A stretch of DNA of 64,000 bases from Notoacmeibacter marinus (GTDB lineage: Bacteria; Pseudomonadota; Alphaproteobacteria; Rhizobiales; Rhizobiaceae): NCBI RefSeq assembly GCF_002238045.1, contig NZ_NBYO01000001.1, positions 744,001 through 808,000 on the forward strand, written 5' to 3'. The notes under the pieces were generated by a model. It saw only the letters and a program-made list of their open reading frames with translations, did no database searches and was not told the origin of the DNA. Both the position numbers and the translations under genes were made by a program. Positions 1 to 9,068 of the stretch are shown here, one piece after another (positions within the stretch are counted from its first letter, which is position 1; each line of letters starts with the position of its first letter).

Positions 1-312
1 CTGAACGGCAAGCCGTTTCAGGCGATGGTCGATACGGGCGCGACACATGTCGCCATCAACCAGTCCATGGCACGGCAGGTCGGGCTCAACCTGATCCCGG
101 CCGATTTTACCCACGAGGTGCAGACCGCCAATGGACGCGCCAAAGTGGCGCTCGCCGAGTTGCACAGCGTTCAGATCGGTCCCATCCGCCGGGAGCGCGT
201 GTCCGTTCTCGTGACGCCCGACAGCGCGCTTTCGACGCCGCTGATCGGCATGAGCTTTCTGAAGCAGTTGAAGTTCGAGATCGCGAAGGGCCGCCTCGCC
301 TTCCAGGGATAA
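1..312 (+). CDS. Retropepsin-like aspartic protease, C-terminal part
   Basis: The reading frame is open from the first base of the window and ends at a stop at 310-312, so only the last 103 codons are visible and the true start lies upstream. The visible part contains VDTGAT, the Asp-Thr-Gly active-site motif of clan AA aspartic proteases, and near the end LIGMSFL, typical of single-domain bacterial retropepsin-like proteins (TIGR02281 type). Family members usually carry an N-terminal membrane anchor, which would be outside the window. The substrate is unknown. The family call rests on the DTGA motif and its spacing to the C-terminal hydrophobic Gly motif. Confidence 0.75.
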   Translation: MNGKPFQAMVDTGATHVAINQSMARQVGLNLIPADFTHEVQTANGRAKVALAELHSVQIGPIRRERVSVLVTPDSALSTPLIGMSFLKQLKFEIAKGRLAFQG

Positions 313-329
313 AGCCCGGGCAACAGTCT

Positions 330-1127
330 TCAACCGATATCGGCCACGGCCTGGCGCATGATCGCGGAAAGCCGCGCGCCGCCCTGTTTGGCCACCCGCT
401 GCGTCTGTTCGTGCGACAGCGGCTCGGTCTGCATGCCGGCGCCCAGATTGGTGATCATCGACATGGCGCCGACCCGCAATCCGTAAAATCGCGAGAGGAT
501 CACTTCGGGCACGGTCGACATGCCGACCGCATCGGCGCCGATATGGCGCGCCATGCGAATCTCGGCGGGCGTTTCGAAGGACGGGCCACTGAACCAGCAA
601 TAGACGCCTTTGTGGATCGGCTCGCCGACCTTGGCGGCGGCAGCGGCGATGGTTCGGCTCAGTGCAGGGTCGTAGGCGTGCGACATATCGATGAAGCCGT
701 CGCCGCCGGCGCGACCGATCAAGGGGTTCGGCCCAAGGGCGATATGATCCTCGATCAGCATGACGCTGGCCGGACCCATCGTTTCGTGAACGGAGCCGGC
801 GGCATTGGTGAGCAGCAGCGTTTCGATGCCGAGACCGGCCAGCGATTCCAAAGCGCCAGCCATCGCCGCCGGATCGCCGCTTTCGTAATAATGCGAACGA
901 CCCGCCAGCATAAGAATCGAGCGACCGGCGAACTCGCCAGCCACCACTTCGCCGGCATGACCCGGCACGGTCGAGACCGGAAAAGCCGGCAGATCGGCAT
1001 AGGGAATGCGGATCGCATCCACCACCTCCGAGGCCAGCGGCCCGAGACCCGATCCGAGAACCATGGCCAGCGTCGGCGTTCGTCCTTCCAGACGTTCGAT
1101 CAGAATATCCACCGTCCGTTTCGCCAT
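330..1127 (-). CDS. punA: Purine-nucleoside phosphorylase
   Basis: This 265-residue cytosolic enzyme cleaves purine nucleosides with phosphate to give the free base and (deoxy)ribose-1-phosphate in purine salvage. The sequence shows the class II PNP/MTAP signatures in order: a glycine-rich phosphate loop (GSGLG, about residues 25-29), GRSHYYE around residue 77, TNAAGS, then SGPSFETPAEIRM followed by GADAVGMSTVPEV, and ITN near residue 226. The Glu of FETPAE, the Met of VGMST and the Asn of ITN match the base-binding residues of trimeric PNPs. Length is typical. It is transcribed towards the aspartic protease gene and is divergent from the thioesterase gene at 1284. MTA phosphorylase is a related alternative, but the overall pattern favours PNP. 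Confidence 0.9.
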   Translation of the reverse strand: MAKRTVDILIERLEGRTPTLAMVLGSGLGPLASEVVDAIRIPYADLPAFPVSTVPGHAGEVVAGEFAGRSILMLAGRSHYYESGDPAAMAGALESLAGLGIETLLLTNAAGSVHETMGPASVMLIEDHIALGPNPLIGRAGGDGFIDMSHAYDPALSRTIAAAAAKVGEPIHKGVYCWFSGPSFETPAEIRMARHIGADAVGMSTVPEVILSRFYGLRVGAMSMITNLGAGMQTEPLSHEQTQRVAKQGGARLSAIMRQAVADIG

Positions 1128-1283
1128 GCGATGCTTCCTCTATTGCCTTGGGCGCAGTTTGCGGCATTCCGTGATGGCTGCAAGCGCGATTTTCGCCGCA
1201 AGCTCGACAGTCCACCGTTCGGCTGCCAAGTTCCGCGAGGATCAGGGCTGAAGGACAGGCAGGAACCCCAGGACGATGCGTTT

Positions 1284-1760
1284 ATGAACGAGATCGGGAC
1301 AAGCGGCGCAAGCAGGCGAACCAGGCGGGGCGGGCGCGCCGATTACCGTATCTTTCGAACACTGACCACACGCTGGTCCGACAATGACGTCTATGGCCAT
1401 ATGAACAATGTCGTTCACTACGCGCTGTTCGACACCGCAGTGAATGGCTGGCTGATCGAAAAGCAGGTTCTCGATCCGCTTAAGGGCGCGAATATCGGTC
1501 TGGTCGTCGAAACCGGTTGCCGCTATTTCGCCGAGCTTGCGTTTCCCGATGCGGTGACGGCCGGCATTCGCGTGGCGCGTGTCGGCACGTCCTCGGTGCG
1601 CTATGAGGTCGGGCTCTTTCGAGGAGAAACCGACGAGCCGGCCGCCGAAGGCCATTTCGTTCACGTCTATGTGGACCGGCTCACCCGTCGCCCGGCATCG
1701 CTCGCCGACGATTTGCGAACGCTGCTTCAAACCGCTCTCGCGGAGGAAGAACCATTATGA
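1284..1760 (+). CDS. Acyl-CoA thioesterase, 4-hydroxybenzoyl-CoA thioesterase family
   Basis: This 158-residue hot-dog-fold protein probably hydrolyses acyl-CoA thioesters; the exact substrate cannot be read from sequence. The family signature WSDNDVYGHMNN lies near residues 33-44, with Asp, His and Asn in the positions expected for the 4HBT active site, followed by VVHYALFDTAVN. I placed the start at the ATG at 1284 because the long upstream extension of this frame overlaps the purine phosphorylase gene and has no family resemblance. Its stop overlaps the slyX start by 4 bases (ATGA), which suggests translational coupling. Confidence 0.85.
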   Translation: MNEIGTSGASRRTRRGGRADYRIFRTLTTRWSDNDVYGHMNNVVHYALFDTAVNGWLIEKQVLDPLKGANIGLVVETGCRYFAELAFPDAVTAGIRVARVGTSSVRYEVGLFRGETDEPAAEGHFVHVYVDRLTRRPASLADDLRTLLQTALAEEEPL

Positions 1761-1963
1761 GCGATGCGGAGACCATCGCCGATCTGCAAAGCCGGATCGC
1801 CGAACTGGAGCGCGAGTTGGAGACGCTGAACGGCGTCGTAACCGATCAGGCGACGACCATTGCAGCCGTGGAAAAGCGCATGGCGGCGCTCATCGAACGA
1901 TTTCTGGCGGTGGAAGAGCAGGCGGGCGGCGACGTGCCCATCGACAGGCCGCCGCACTGGTAG
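1757..1963 (+). CDS. slyX: SlyX family protein
   Basis: This is a 68-residue protein with a predicted coiled coil over most of its length (heptad-like pattern IADLQSRIAELERELETL) and the conserved C-terminal tail DRPPHW (PPHW/PPHY is the hallmark of SlyX). The function of SlyX is unknown. It overlaps the thioesterase stop codon by 4 bases, so the two genes probably form a small operon. Length is normal for the family. Confidence 0.88.
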   Translation: MSDAETIADLQSRIAELERELETLNGVVTDQATTIAAVEKRMAALIERFLAVEEQAGGDVPIDRPPHW

Positions 1964-1974
1964 GCGAAAGGCGA

Positions 1975-2655
1975 CTACTGCGCCGCTGTCGCTTCCACGC
2001 CTGTCGGGGCCGGGCATGAGACGCCCGTGCCCGCAAGGCCGCAATAGCCGTTCGGCACCTTTTGCAGATATTGCTGGTGATCGGCCTCGGCGTAGAAAAA
2101 CTCCGGCGCCTGCCGAATCTCCGTCGTAATCCTGCCCTTGCGGCCCGCACCGGCCAGCGCGGCCTGATAATCGTCCCGGCTTTGCAACGCCGCCTCGTGC
2201 TGCGCGTCGGACGTCGTGTAAATCGCCGAGCGGTAGGTCGTGCCAATATCGTTGCCCTGCCGCATGCCCTGGGTCGGATCATGCTCTTCCCAGAACAGCT
2301 TCAGAAGCGACTCATAGGAAACCTTCGCCGGATCGAACACGACTTTCACGATCTCGGCATGGCCTGTCTGCCCGGTGGTCGTCTCATGATAGGTCGGGTT
2401 AGGCGTATAGCCACCGGCGTAGCCAACGGCGGTCGAAATCACGCCCGGCGTCTTCCAGAACAGCCGCTCGGCGCCCCAGAAGCAGCCCATGCCGAAATAG
2501 GCGGTTTCGGTGCCGGCATCGAACGGCCCCTTGAGCGGCGTGCCGAAGACGGCGTGGGTTTCGGCCGTCTTCATCGGCTCGTCGCGTCCGCGAAGCGCAT
2601 TGGCCGGTTCCGGCATATCGGTTTTCTTCTTCAGCATGTCGGACAGAAAGAACAT
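1975..2655 (-). CDS. msrA: Peptide-methionine (S)-S-oxide reductase
   Basis: MsrA repairs oxidised methionine (S-sulfoxide) in proteins and free methionine, recycled by thioredoxin. The 226-residue protein carries the catalytic motif GCFWG with the nucleophilic Cys at about residue 58, then the conserved GYAGG and NPTYHE stretches. The C-terminal region has two further cysteines (NGYCG and GVSCP) that fit the resolving cysteines of the E. coli-type enzyme. The N-terminal 50 residues match the long form of MsrA. It converges on slyX with an 11-base gap. Confidence 0.95.
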   Translation of the reverse strand: MFFLSDMLKKKTDMPEPANALRGRDEPMKTAETHAVFGTPLKGPFDAGTETAYFGMGCFWGAERLFWKTPGVISTAVGYAGGYTPNPTYHETTTGQTGHAEIVKVVFDPAKVSYESLLKLFWEEHDPTQGMRQGNDIGTTYRSAIYTTSDAQHEAALQSRDDYQAALAGAGRKGRITTEIRQAPEFFYAEADHQQYLQKVPNGYCGLAGTGVSCPAPTGVEATAAQ

Positions 2656-2691
2656 CGTTTGCCTCCCGGAAAGATCGCTAGGTGCCCGACG

Positions 2692-3009
2692 TCAGACCGG
2701 CGCGGCGAAGCCGCGCTCTCGTCGGCGCTTGTGTCCGATCATATAGGAGAGAAGGGCCATGATTGCGAAGAGAACGGCGCCCGGCACCGACAGCACTGCC
2801 GACGCCAACCACCAAAGCGATGCGTCGATGCCCTGAAGGCTGTCCCGCAGACCAAGCGTCAAGCGCGGCAGGGCAGCCTGCATCGATTCGAGCAGCGGCG
2901 TCATCACGATGGCCGAAGCCGCAACCGACCGGCTGATATCGATCACTGCGAGAATGATGGCGATGGCCAAAAGAAAAAGCGACAAAGCGCGAAAGACAAA
3001 ACGGATCAT
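2692..3009 (-). CDS. Small membrane protein of unknown function
   Basis: This 105-residue protein has two clear hydrophobic segments, about residues 4-25 and 63-93, joined by an amphipathic loop, and ends in a basic tail (HKRRRERG). Short membrane proteins of this layout are common and conserved in Hyphomicrobiales, but no function is known to me. It lies directly upstream of msrA in the same direction with a 36-base gap and may be co-transcribed with it. Confidence 0.6.
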   Translation of the reverse strand: MIRFVFRALSLFLLAIAIILAVIDISRSVAASAIVMTPLLESMQAALPRLTLGLRDSLQGIDASLWWLASAVLSVPGAVLFAIMALLSYMIGHKRRRERGFAAPV

Positions 3010-3202
3010 TGCGGTTCGATAGCTCGTCGATGGAACGAATGGTGATGCCCCTCATAAGACGGCACGAGCGGGCCGTCCATGTATCCGGCGCATTTGCATC
3101 TGCTGCATCTGCGCGTGCCTGCCGCCGGATGTTGGAGAAGGGCGGCAAGGACCCTCTCGGCGGCAAGGTTGAAAAGGGCACGCCGACGCAGCAAATAAGC
3201 CC

Positions 3203-3230
3203 TTGCCCTCGCGATGGTTCTGGCTATAGT
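3203..3230 (+). promoter_or_regulatory. Probable sigma-70 promoter of the tRNA-Ser gene
   Basis: TTGCCC (3203-3208) and TATAGT (3225-3230) are separated by 16 bases and stand about 65 bases upstream of the tRNA. The fit to -35/-10 consensus is good for a stable RNA gene. This is inference from sequence only. Confidence 0.5.
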
Positions 3231-3294
3231 CCGCGCCGCCTGCAAAGGCTTACGGTCCGCCAGCGAATTTCGATTCCGGCCGACCGGATTCCCC

Positions 3295-3384
3295 GGTGAG
3301 GTGGCCGAGTGGTTGAAGGCGCACGCCTGGAACGCGTGTATACGGGAAACCGTATCGAGGGTTCGAATCCCTCTCTCACCGCCA
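3295..3384 (+). tRNA. tRNA-Ser (GGA anticodon)
   Basis: A 90-base class II tRNA. The acceptor stem pairs GGTGAGG with TCTCACC (one G-T pair), the discriminator is G and CCA is encoded. The anticodon stem CACGC/GCGTG encloses the loop CTGGAAC, so the anticodon is GGA, reading serine TCC/TCT. A long variable arm (TATACGGG...CCGTATC) and the T arm GGGTTCGAATCCC are present, as expected for tRNA-Ser. The 259 bases that follow, up to 3644, hold nothing I recognise. Confidence 0.97.
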
Positions 3385-3643
3385 TTTGCGTTTCTGTCAC
3401 ACCCCGACAACGAAATTCTCTCCAAGCCTCGTCCATACGGCGGTCAGGCCAATAGGAGCCGCCCGACGCCGAGATTTGGCAGAGCGCTTTTGCGAAAAAG
3501 TGCGCGGCCATAAACGTTCCGCCCCCGGATCGATTGAGGCTTGGAAGGCTTTCCCATCCCACCAGTCTCAAGATAGTATACCTTTGACGACGCGATGCCT
3601 GACGGCGGTTCCTGCCATGCAGTCACGGTAAATCGAGCCAGAC

Positions 3644-4489
3644 ATGCGTATGATTCTGATTCTTCTGCCCGTGCTGACGGCCGCCATGCTTGCAGGCCTG
3701 CTCGGCTGGCGGCAGTTCGACCGTCGCGCGGATCGTATCGAAACCGATCGCCTGATCGGGTTGCAGCCAGCCCATCCCGACATGTTTTCTGCTGCCATGG
3801 TCGCCAATCTTCCGGAGCCCGCGCGGCGCTTTCTCACCTTCGCCATCGCCGAGGGCACGCCGCTCTATACGGTCGCCCGGATCGAGATGGAAGGACAGTT
3901 CGGCATGGGCGACAAAGAGAAGCCGGGCTATCAGCCGATGCGCGCAACACAGGTGATCGCCGCTCCCGAAGGCTTTGTCTGGGCGATGTCGGGCGGATCG
4001 GGGACGATGCGCATGTCGGGCTCCGACAGCGGCACCTGGACGCGGTTCTGGCTCTTCGGCCTGTTGCCGGTCGCTCGGGCAGGCGGCACAGCCGATCATG
4101 TCCGTTCGGCCTTCGGGCGCTACGTCTCCGAAGCGGTGTTCTGGACACCGGCTGCCGTCCTTCCCGGTCCGAACGTCACCTGGGAGCCTCTGTCAGAAAA
4201 TGCCGCCCGCGTGACGATGCGGCACGGCGATCTGGAGCAAGCCGTCGATATCGTCATCGACGATGATGGCAAACCGCTATACGTCTCCTTCATGCGCTGG
4301 ACCGATGCAAACCCGGACAAGATGCATCGCCTGCAGCCGTTCGGCGGCTATCTTTCCGCATTCCGCGACTTCGAGGGCTTTACCGTGCCGACACATATAG
4401 AGGCGGGCAACATGTTCGGGACCGAGGATTACTTTCCCTTTTTCATCGCAGATGTAACCGAAGTCCGCTTTCCCTGGCCCGGCTCCTAG
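3644..4489 (+). CDS. Conserved protein of unknown function (DUF6544-like), membrane-anchored
   Basis: The 281-residue protein begins with a hydrophobic segment (about residues 3-21) that could be a signal anchor. It then shows a pattern of short beta-rich stretches with LPEPARRFL, the string GYQPMRATQVIAAPEGFVW and WTPAAVLPG. This arrangement resembles proteins annotated DUF6544/DUF6920, but I assign this from memory of the pattern and no function is known. A second ATG two codons in (3650) is an alternative start. Neighbouring genes give no functional clue. Confidence 0.6.
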   Translation: MRMILILLPVLTAAMLAGLLGWRQFDRRADRIETDRLIGLQPAHPDMFSAAMVANLPEPARRFLTFAIAEGTPLYTVARIEMEGQFGMGDKEKPGYQPMRATQVIAAPEGFVWAMSGGSGTMRMSGSDSGTWTRFWLFGLLPVARAGGTADHVRSAFGRYVSEAVFWTPAAVLPGPNVTWEPLSENAARVTMRHGDLEQAVDIVIDDDGKPLYVSFMRWTDANPDKMHRLQPFGGYLSAFRDFEGFTVPTHIEAGNMFGTEDYFPFFIADVTEVRFPWPGS

Positions 4490-4759
4490 TCGGCGCCTGC
4501 ATAGAAAATTTGGCGGATTGCCGCGGCACACGGGTGAGCAGCCGGTCGGCCAGACTTTCCGCACCACCTGCCCGCGGGTCTGCGCCCGGCGCGTGGCCGT
4601 TCGCTGGACGTCAGATTCAACACTTCTCCAGAACTCTCCGCCATCCTTCCTTGCGCCTGACGTCTCGGGGCCGTTTCGGCAAATAATTGTCATTGGTCAA
4701 GGAAGCGATCCGCCCGATCGACGATATTGCCCGGCGCAAACTGGCGGAGAATCGTATCA

Positions 4760-5260
4760 ATGACAAGGGCACTGAAGACATTGCGGCGAGGCCGTCTCCA
4801 GATCTGGCTGGCCGCACTGGTTTTCCTGGCTGCTCCGGGCGCCCAGACCGCGAAGGCCGATTCGATATCGGTGGATCAGATCACCGATTTGTCGGCCAAG
4901 GGCGCGCGAACGATGTTCCGTTTCGCGCCAGAACTTGTCCGAATCGACGCGGGCGGCACTATCGAAATCCGCAATTCCGTCCGCGGCCATACGGTGCATT
5001 CGATACCGGAACTTTGGCCCGCCGACGCACCGCCGGTCGCGATTTCGTATCGCCCCAGCGCAGTCGTCCGATTCACAGAATCGGGGCTTTACGGGCTGAC
5101 CTGCAAGCGACATGGCGTTTACGGCATGGTGATGCTGGTTCTCGTCGGCGATGCCGAATCGCCGGACGATCTGAACGACCGCATCGAAGCTGCAAAGCTG
5201 TCGGACGACGCCAGGCAGAAACTGAAATCCATCGCGGCGGGCGGAGGTCTGCTGGACTGA
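4760..5260 (+). CDS. Pseudoazurin-like blue copper protein (cupredoxin)
   Basis: This 166-residue exported protein is a type I copper electron carrier of the pseudoazurin family. An N-terminal signal peptide (basic region, hydrophobic core about residues 15-26, cleavage near AKA-DS) sends it to the periplasm. Copper ligands are all present at pseudoazurin spacing: His77 in RGHTV, then Cys115, His118 and Met123 within LTCKRHGVYGM. I chose the ATG at 4760, preceded by GGAG, over a TTG at 4727, because the signal peptide then has a normal length. The electron partner is unknown and no nitrite reductase gene is nearby. Confidence 0.85.
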   Translation: MTRALKTLRRGRLQIWLAALVFLAAPGAQTAKADSISVDQITDLSAKGARTMFRFAPELVRIDAGGTIEIRNSVRGHTVHSIPELWPADAPPVAISYRPSAVVRFTESGLYGLTCKRHGVYGMVMLVLVGDAESPDDLNDRIEAAKLSDDARQKLKSIAAGGGLLD

Positions 5261-5341
5261 CCGGTCCAGGCAGAAAACGGCGCCACTCCCAATCTGGAAG
5301 AGTGGCACCGATCGAATGCGTTCGTCGCGTGACGCGCCGTT

Positions 5342-7720
5342 TCAAGCCATAAGACGGATCGGCCGGCCGGGCGCGATACGGCTCGCGGCCGCGACGATCG
5401 CGTCGGCATCGATTCCGAAATGGCGGTAGAGATCGCCGATGGTGCCGGTCTGGCCGAAATGCTCCACCCCGAGCGGCACAGTGCGATGGCCGGCGACGGC
5501 GCCGAGCCAGGACAAGGTTGCCGGATGGCCGTCGATCACCGTGATGAGAGTGCAGTGCGAAGGCAGCCGACCGAGCAGCCGTTCGGCAAGGCTTTCCGCG
5601 GCGGCCTGCCCCCTCGCCCGCGCGCGGCGCGCGGCCGTCCAGCCGGCATTCAGCCGGTCGGCAGACGTCACCGCCAAAACGCCGATGTCGCGGCGGTCTC
5701 CGGCGATCCGGCCAGCCGCCTCGATAGCCTGATCGGCCACCGTGCCCTGATAGGCGATCACGACTTCGGCATTGTGCCCCGGTTCACGCAGCCAATAGGC
5801 CCCATCGATGACACCCTGTTCGAAAGCCGCGTCGTCACGGTGGTGGGGCTGTTCCATTGGCCGTGTCGACAGCCGCAGATAGACCGATCCGCCAGTCTCG
5901 TCGCGCAGCCAGGTGCGCTCGTCCGGATCGCCCTCGCCGTCACGCTGGAGATAGTCGAAAGACCAGTCCATGATGATGGAGAGTTCGTCGAGAAAAGCCG
6001 GCTCGAACGCCGCCAGCCCGTCCTGCGCCATGCCGATCAGCGGTGTGCCGATCGACTGATGCGCCCCGCCTTCGGGCGCGAGTGTCACGCCGGACGGTGT
6101 GCCGACCAAAAGGAAGCGTGCATCCTGATAGCAGGCGTAGTTCAGCGCATCGAGGCCACGCGCGACAAAGGGGTCGTAAACCGTGCCGACGGGAATCAGC
6201 CGTTCGCCGAACAGGCTGTGGCTGAGGCCCGCCGCGCCCAGCATCAGCATCAGGTTCATCTCGGCAATGCCGAGTTCGATATGCTGGCCGTTCGGCGAGA
6301 AGGCCCATTTCTGCGCGGAGGGAATGCGTTCGTCGCGGAACGTGTCGGCGCGCGCGTCACGGGCAAAGAGACCTCGCCGGTTCACCCATCCGCCAAGATT
6401 GGTCGAGACCGTGACGTCGGGCGAGCAGGTCAGGATCCGGTCGGCGAGCGGCCCGCCCTGCCGGGCGATCTGATCGAGAATCTTGCCGAAGCCGGCCTGA
6501 GTGGACAGAACCTTGTCGTTCAGCGTCACCCGTTCCGGGCAAGACAGCGCCGGGGCAGCGTAGCGGCGCGCGCCCTTGGCGAAAAACGGGACATCGTTGA
6601 GAAAGCCTCGCAGCTTCGCCTCGTCCGATACAGCGGCGAACGGCTGCCACTCTTCGCCCTCCGGCACGGCCATGGCCGTCTGGAACTCGGCCATCTGGGC
6701 GGGCGTCATCAGGCCGGCATGGTTATCCTTATGGCCGGCAAGCGGCGTACCCCATCCCTTGACGGTGTAAGCCAGAAACACGGTCGGGGTGTCGTCGGAT
6801 TTCGCTTCGTCGAATGCTTCGCAGAGACTTTGCAGGCAGTGTCCGCCGAGATTTTCCATCAGCCGGGCCAGTTCGGCATCGTCCCGCCGGTCGATCAGGG
6901 CGCGGGCTTCGCTGTCCTCGCCGAAATCCTCTATCAGGCGTTTGCGCCAGGCTGCGCCGCCCTGAAAGGTCAGGGCCGAGTAGAGCGCATTGGGGCAGTC
7001 GTCGATCCAATTGCGCAGCGCCTCGCCGCCCGGCTCGTCAAAGGCAGCGCGTTGCAGCGCACCGTATTTCAGGCGCACCACCCTCCAGCCAAAGGCGGAG
7101 AAGATCGCCTCGATGCGCCCGAACAGGCCTTCGCGCACCACGCCATCCAGGCTCTGGCGGTTGTAGTCGATCACCCACCAGACATTGCGCAGATCGTGCT
7201 TCCAGCCTTCCTGCAGGGCTTCGTAAATATTGCCTTCGTCCAGTTCGGCATCGCCGATCAGCGCGACCATGCGGCCGAGCGGCGCTTCGCGACCGTGACC
7301 TTCGAGATAGTCCTGGACCATGGATGCAAAGGAGGTAATGGCAACGCCGAGCCCGACGGAGCCGGTGGAGAAATCGACATCGTCGACATCCTTGGTGCGC
7401 GACGGATAGCTCTGCACGCCGCCATAGCCGCGAAAATTCTGCATCTTTTCCAAGGGCATATTGCCCATCAGATAGTGGATGGCATGGAAGACGGGGCCGG
7501 CATGCGGTTTCACCGCAATACGATCCTCTGGCCGCAAGGCGTGGAAATAGAGCGCCGTCAGGATCGCCGCCATGGACGCGGATGACGCCTGATGGCCGCC
7601 GACCTTGACGTCACCCTCATCCTTGTCCCGCAGATGATTGGCGTTGTGGATCGTCCAGCAGGACAGCCACAGCAACCGCCGATGCAGCGTTTCGAGGTGA
7701 TCGATATCAAGCTCAGTCAT
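5342..7720 (-). CDS. mdeB: E1-like thiamine-diphosphate 2-oxoacid dehydrogenase (MdeB-like)
   Basis: This 792-residue protein belongs to the homodimeric pyruvate dehydrogenase E1 / transketolase superfamily. The ThDP-binding segment begins with GDAELDEGN at residues 156-164 and closes with NRQSLDG about 25 residues later, as in AceE. It is about 100 residues shorter than AceE and lacks an adjacent E2 or E3 gene. It lies 31 bases downstream of the methionine gamma-lyase gene on the same strand, the arrangement of mdeA-mdeB in Pseudomonas putida, where MdeB is an E1 homologue linked to use of 2-oxobutyrate. By analogy it may convert 2-oxobutyrate towards propionyl-CoA. That activity is inference; transketolase-like alternatives are possible. 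Confidence 0.8.
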   Translation of the reverse strand: MTELDIDHLETLHRRLLWLSCWTIHNANHLRDKDEGDVKVGGHQASSASMAAILTALYFHALRPEDRIAVKPHAGPVFHAIHYLMGNMPLEKMQNFRGYGGVQSYPSRTKDVDDVDFSTGSVGLGVAITSFASMVQDYLEGHGREAPLGRMVALIGDAELDEGNIYEALQEGWKHDLRNVWWVIDYNRQSLDGVVREGLFGRIEAIFSAFGWRVVRLKYGALQRAAFDEPGGEALRNWIDDCPNALYSALTFQGGAAWRKRLIEDFGEDSEARALIDRRDDAELARLMENLGGHCLQSLCEAFDEAKSDDTPTVFLAYTVKGWGTPLAGHKDNHAGLMTPAQMAEFQTAMAVPEGEEWQPFAAVSDEAKLRGFLNDVPFFAKGARRYAAPALSCPERVTLNDKVLSTQAGFGKILDQIARQGGPLADRILTCSPDVTVSTNLGGWVNRRGLFARDARADTFRDERIPSAQKWAFSPNGQHIELGIAEMNLMLMLGAAGLSHSLFGERLIPVGTVYDPFVARGLDALNYACYQDARFLLVGTPSGVTLAPEGGAHQSIGTPLIGMAQDGLAAFEPAFLDELSIIMDWSFDYLQRDGEGDPDERTWLRDETGGSVYLRLSTRPMEQPHHRDDAAFEQGVIDGAYWLREPGHNAEVVIAYQGTVADQAIEAAGRIAGDRRDIGVLAVTSADRLNAGWTAARRARARGQAAAESLAERLLGRLPSHCTLITVIDGHPATLSWLGAVAGHRTVPLGVEHFGQTGTIGDLYRHFGIDADAIVAAASRIAPGRPIRLMA

Positions 7721-7751
7721 CGCGCTCTTTCTCCCATGGCGTCTGTTCTGT

Positions 7752-8960
7752 TTACGCGGCGGAGGCCGCCGCCGGCGCGTCCAGCGCCCGGGTCAAATCC
7801 GCCAGAATGTCCTCAACCTCTTCCAGCCCGACCGAAAGGCGGATCAGCCCTTCGGAAATGTCATGCGCGGCGCGCTCTTCAGGGGTGTAGGTCGAATGCG
7901 TCATGCTGGCGGGATGCTGGATAAGACTTTCGGTATCGCCAAGGCTGACCGCCCGACGGATCAATTGCAGGCGGTTCATCATGGCCGCCGCGGCAGAAAA
8001 CCCGTCTTTCAGTTCAAATGCAATCATCGCTCCGAAACCCGGCATCTGACGCGTGGCCAGTTCGTGCTGCGAAAAGGTTTCCAGGCCAGGATAATGTACT
8101 TCGCCGATCGCCGGATGATCGGCCAGCGCCCGCGCAATCGTCATCGCGTTCTGGCAGTGCCGCTCCATGCGCAATTTCAGCGTTTTGAGGCCGCGCAGGA
8201 CCAGCATGGCGTTGAATGGCGCCATGACCGCGCCTGTCATGTCCTTCATGCCGACAATGCGCGCTTCACCGATCTGCTCGGCCCGCCCGACCGCGATACC
8301 GCCGACGAGATCGCCATGGCCGCCCATATATTTTGTGGCCGAATGGACGACGATATCGGCGCCCAGTTCGATCGGGCGGGTTAGCACGGGCGTCGCATAG
8401 GTGTTGTCGACGACGACCATGGCGCCGGCCTCATGGGCGATGGCCGAGACCGCTTCGATATCGACAAGGCGCATATTCGGATTGGCAGGCGTTTCGAAAT
8501 AGACCATGCGCGTTTTCGGCCCCATGGCCGCGCGCACTGCGTCGTGGTCCTTCAGGTCCACATGCGTAACTGTGACGCCCCATTTCGCCAGTCCGTGACG
8601 CATGAAGGCGAAGGTGCAGCCGTAAAGCGTCTTGTCGGTCACGATCTCATCGCCCGGCGACAGGAAGGTCCAGAGGACTGAGGTGATGGCGCCCATGCCG
8701 GACGACAGGGCAAGCCCCGCTTCGGCGCCTTCCAGATCTGCAACGCGTCGTTCGAGCAGATCGAGTGTCGGGTTGGAGATGCGCGAATAAAAGTGACCGG
8801 TGCGCTCGCCGGAAAACAGTGCGGCGCCATGCTCGACGGAATCGAATGCGAAGGTCGAGGTCAGATGCAGCGGCGGCGTCAGCGCGCCTTCATGGTCGGA
8901 TGGCTGATAGCCGAGGTGAATGGCGCGGGTGGCGAAACCGTTCGAATGGTTCGGGTTCAT
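7752..8960 (-). CDS. mdeA: L-methionine gamma-lyase
   Basis: This PLP enzyme of the Cys/Met metabolism family (402 residues) splits L-methionine into methanethiol, ammonia and 2-oxobutyrate. Lys210 in SATKYMGGHGD is the PLP lysine. The segment YGCTFAF at 113-119 supplies Tyr113 and, importantly, Cys115, which marks methionine gamma-lyases and is usually absent from cystathionine gamma-lyases and O-acetylhomoserine sulfhydrylases. I chose the ATG at 8960 (AGGAG about 7 bases upstream) over a longer frame reaching 9014, which would run over the promoter region shared with the Lrp-type gene. The E1-like gene follows and a divergent regulator precedes it. Confidence 0.9.
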   Translation of the reverse strand: MNPNHSNGFATRAIHLGYQPSDHEGALTPPLHLTSTFAFDSVEHGAALFSGERTGHFYSRISNPTLDLLERRVADLEGAEAGLALSSGMGAITSVLWTFLSPGDEIVTDKTLYGCTFAFMRHGLAKWGVTVTHVDLKDHDAVRAAMGPKTRMVYFETPANPNMRLVDIEAVSAIAHEAGAMVVVDNTYATPVLTRPIELGADIVVHSATKYMGGHGDLVGGIAVGRAEQIGEARIVGMKDMTGAVMAPFNAMLVLRGLKTLKLRMERHCQNAMTIARALADHPAIGEVHYPGLETFSQHELATRQMPGFGAMIAFELKDGFSAAAAMMNRLQLIRRAVSLGDTESLIQHPASMTHSTYTPEERAAHDISEGLIRLSVGLEEVEDILADLTRALDAPAAASAA

Positions 8961-8985
8961 GACAAGGCTCCTGCGAAATGAATTG

Positions 8986-9056
8986 TTGGCATGATCGCAC
9001 AAAGCGCGTGGCATTTATCGTTAAATCATGCCAGCATAGATCTTCGAATTGGCATA
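8986..9056. promoter_or_regulatory. Candidate Lrp/MdeR operator region between mdeA and mdeR
   Basis: The 108-base divergent spacer repeats the pentamer GGCAT at 8988-8992, 9010-9014 and 9051-9055, with the complement ATGCC at 9028-9032. The copies at 9010 and 9028 form a dyad whose inner arms ATTTA and TAAAT also match with one base offset. Lrp-type proteins bind several phased, degenerate dyads, so this is the likely control region. Binding itself is inference. Confidence 0.5.
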
Positions 9057-9068
9057 ACAGGCAGGAAT

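Noticed and set aside
411-1283. N-terminal extension of the thioesterase frame
   Set aside because: It overlaps purine nucleoside phosphorylase antisense and has no thioesterase resemblance; the real start is at 1284.
5420-7585. 721-codon plus-strand frame opposite the E1-like gene
   Set aside because: It is the shadow of a conserved ThDP enzyme; composition is rich in His, Arg and Gly as expected for an antisense frame.
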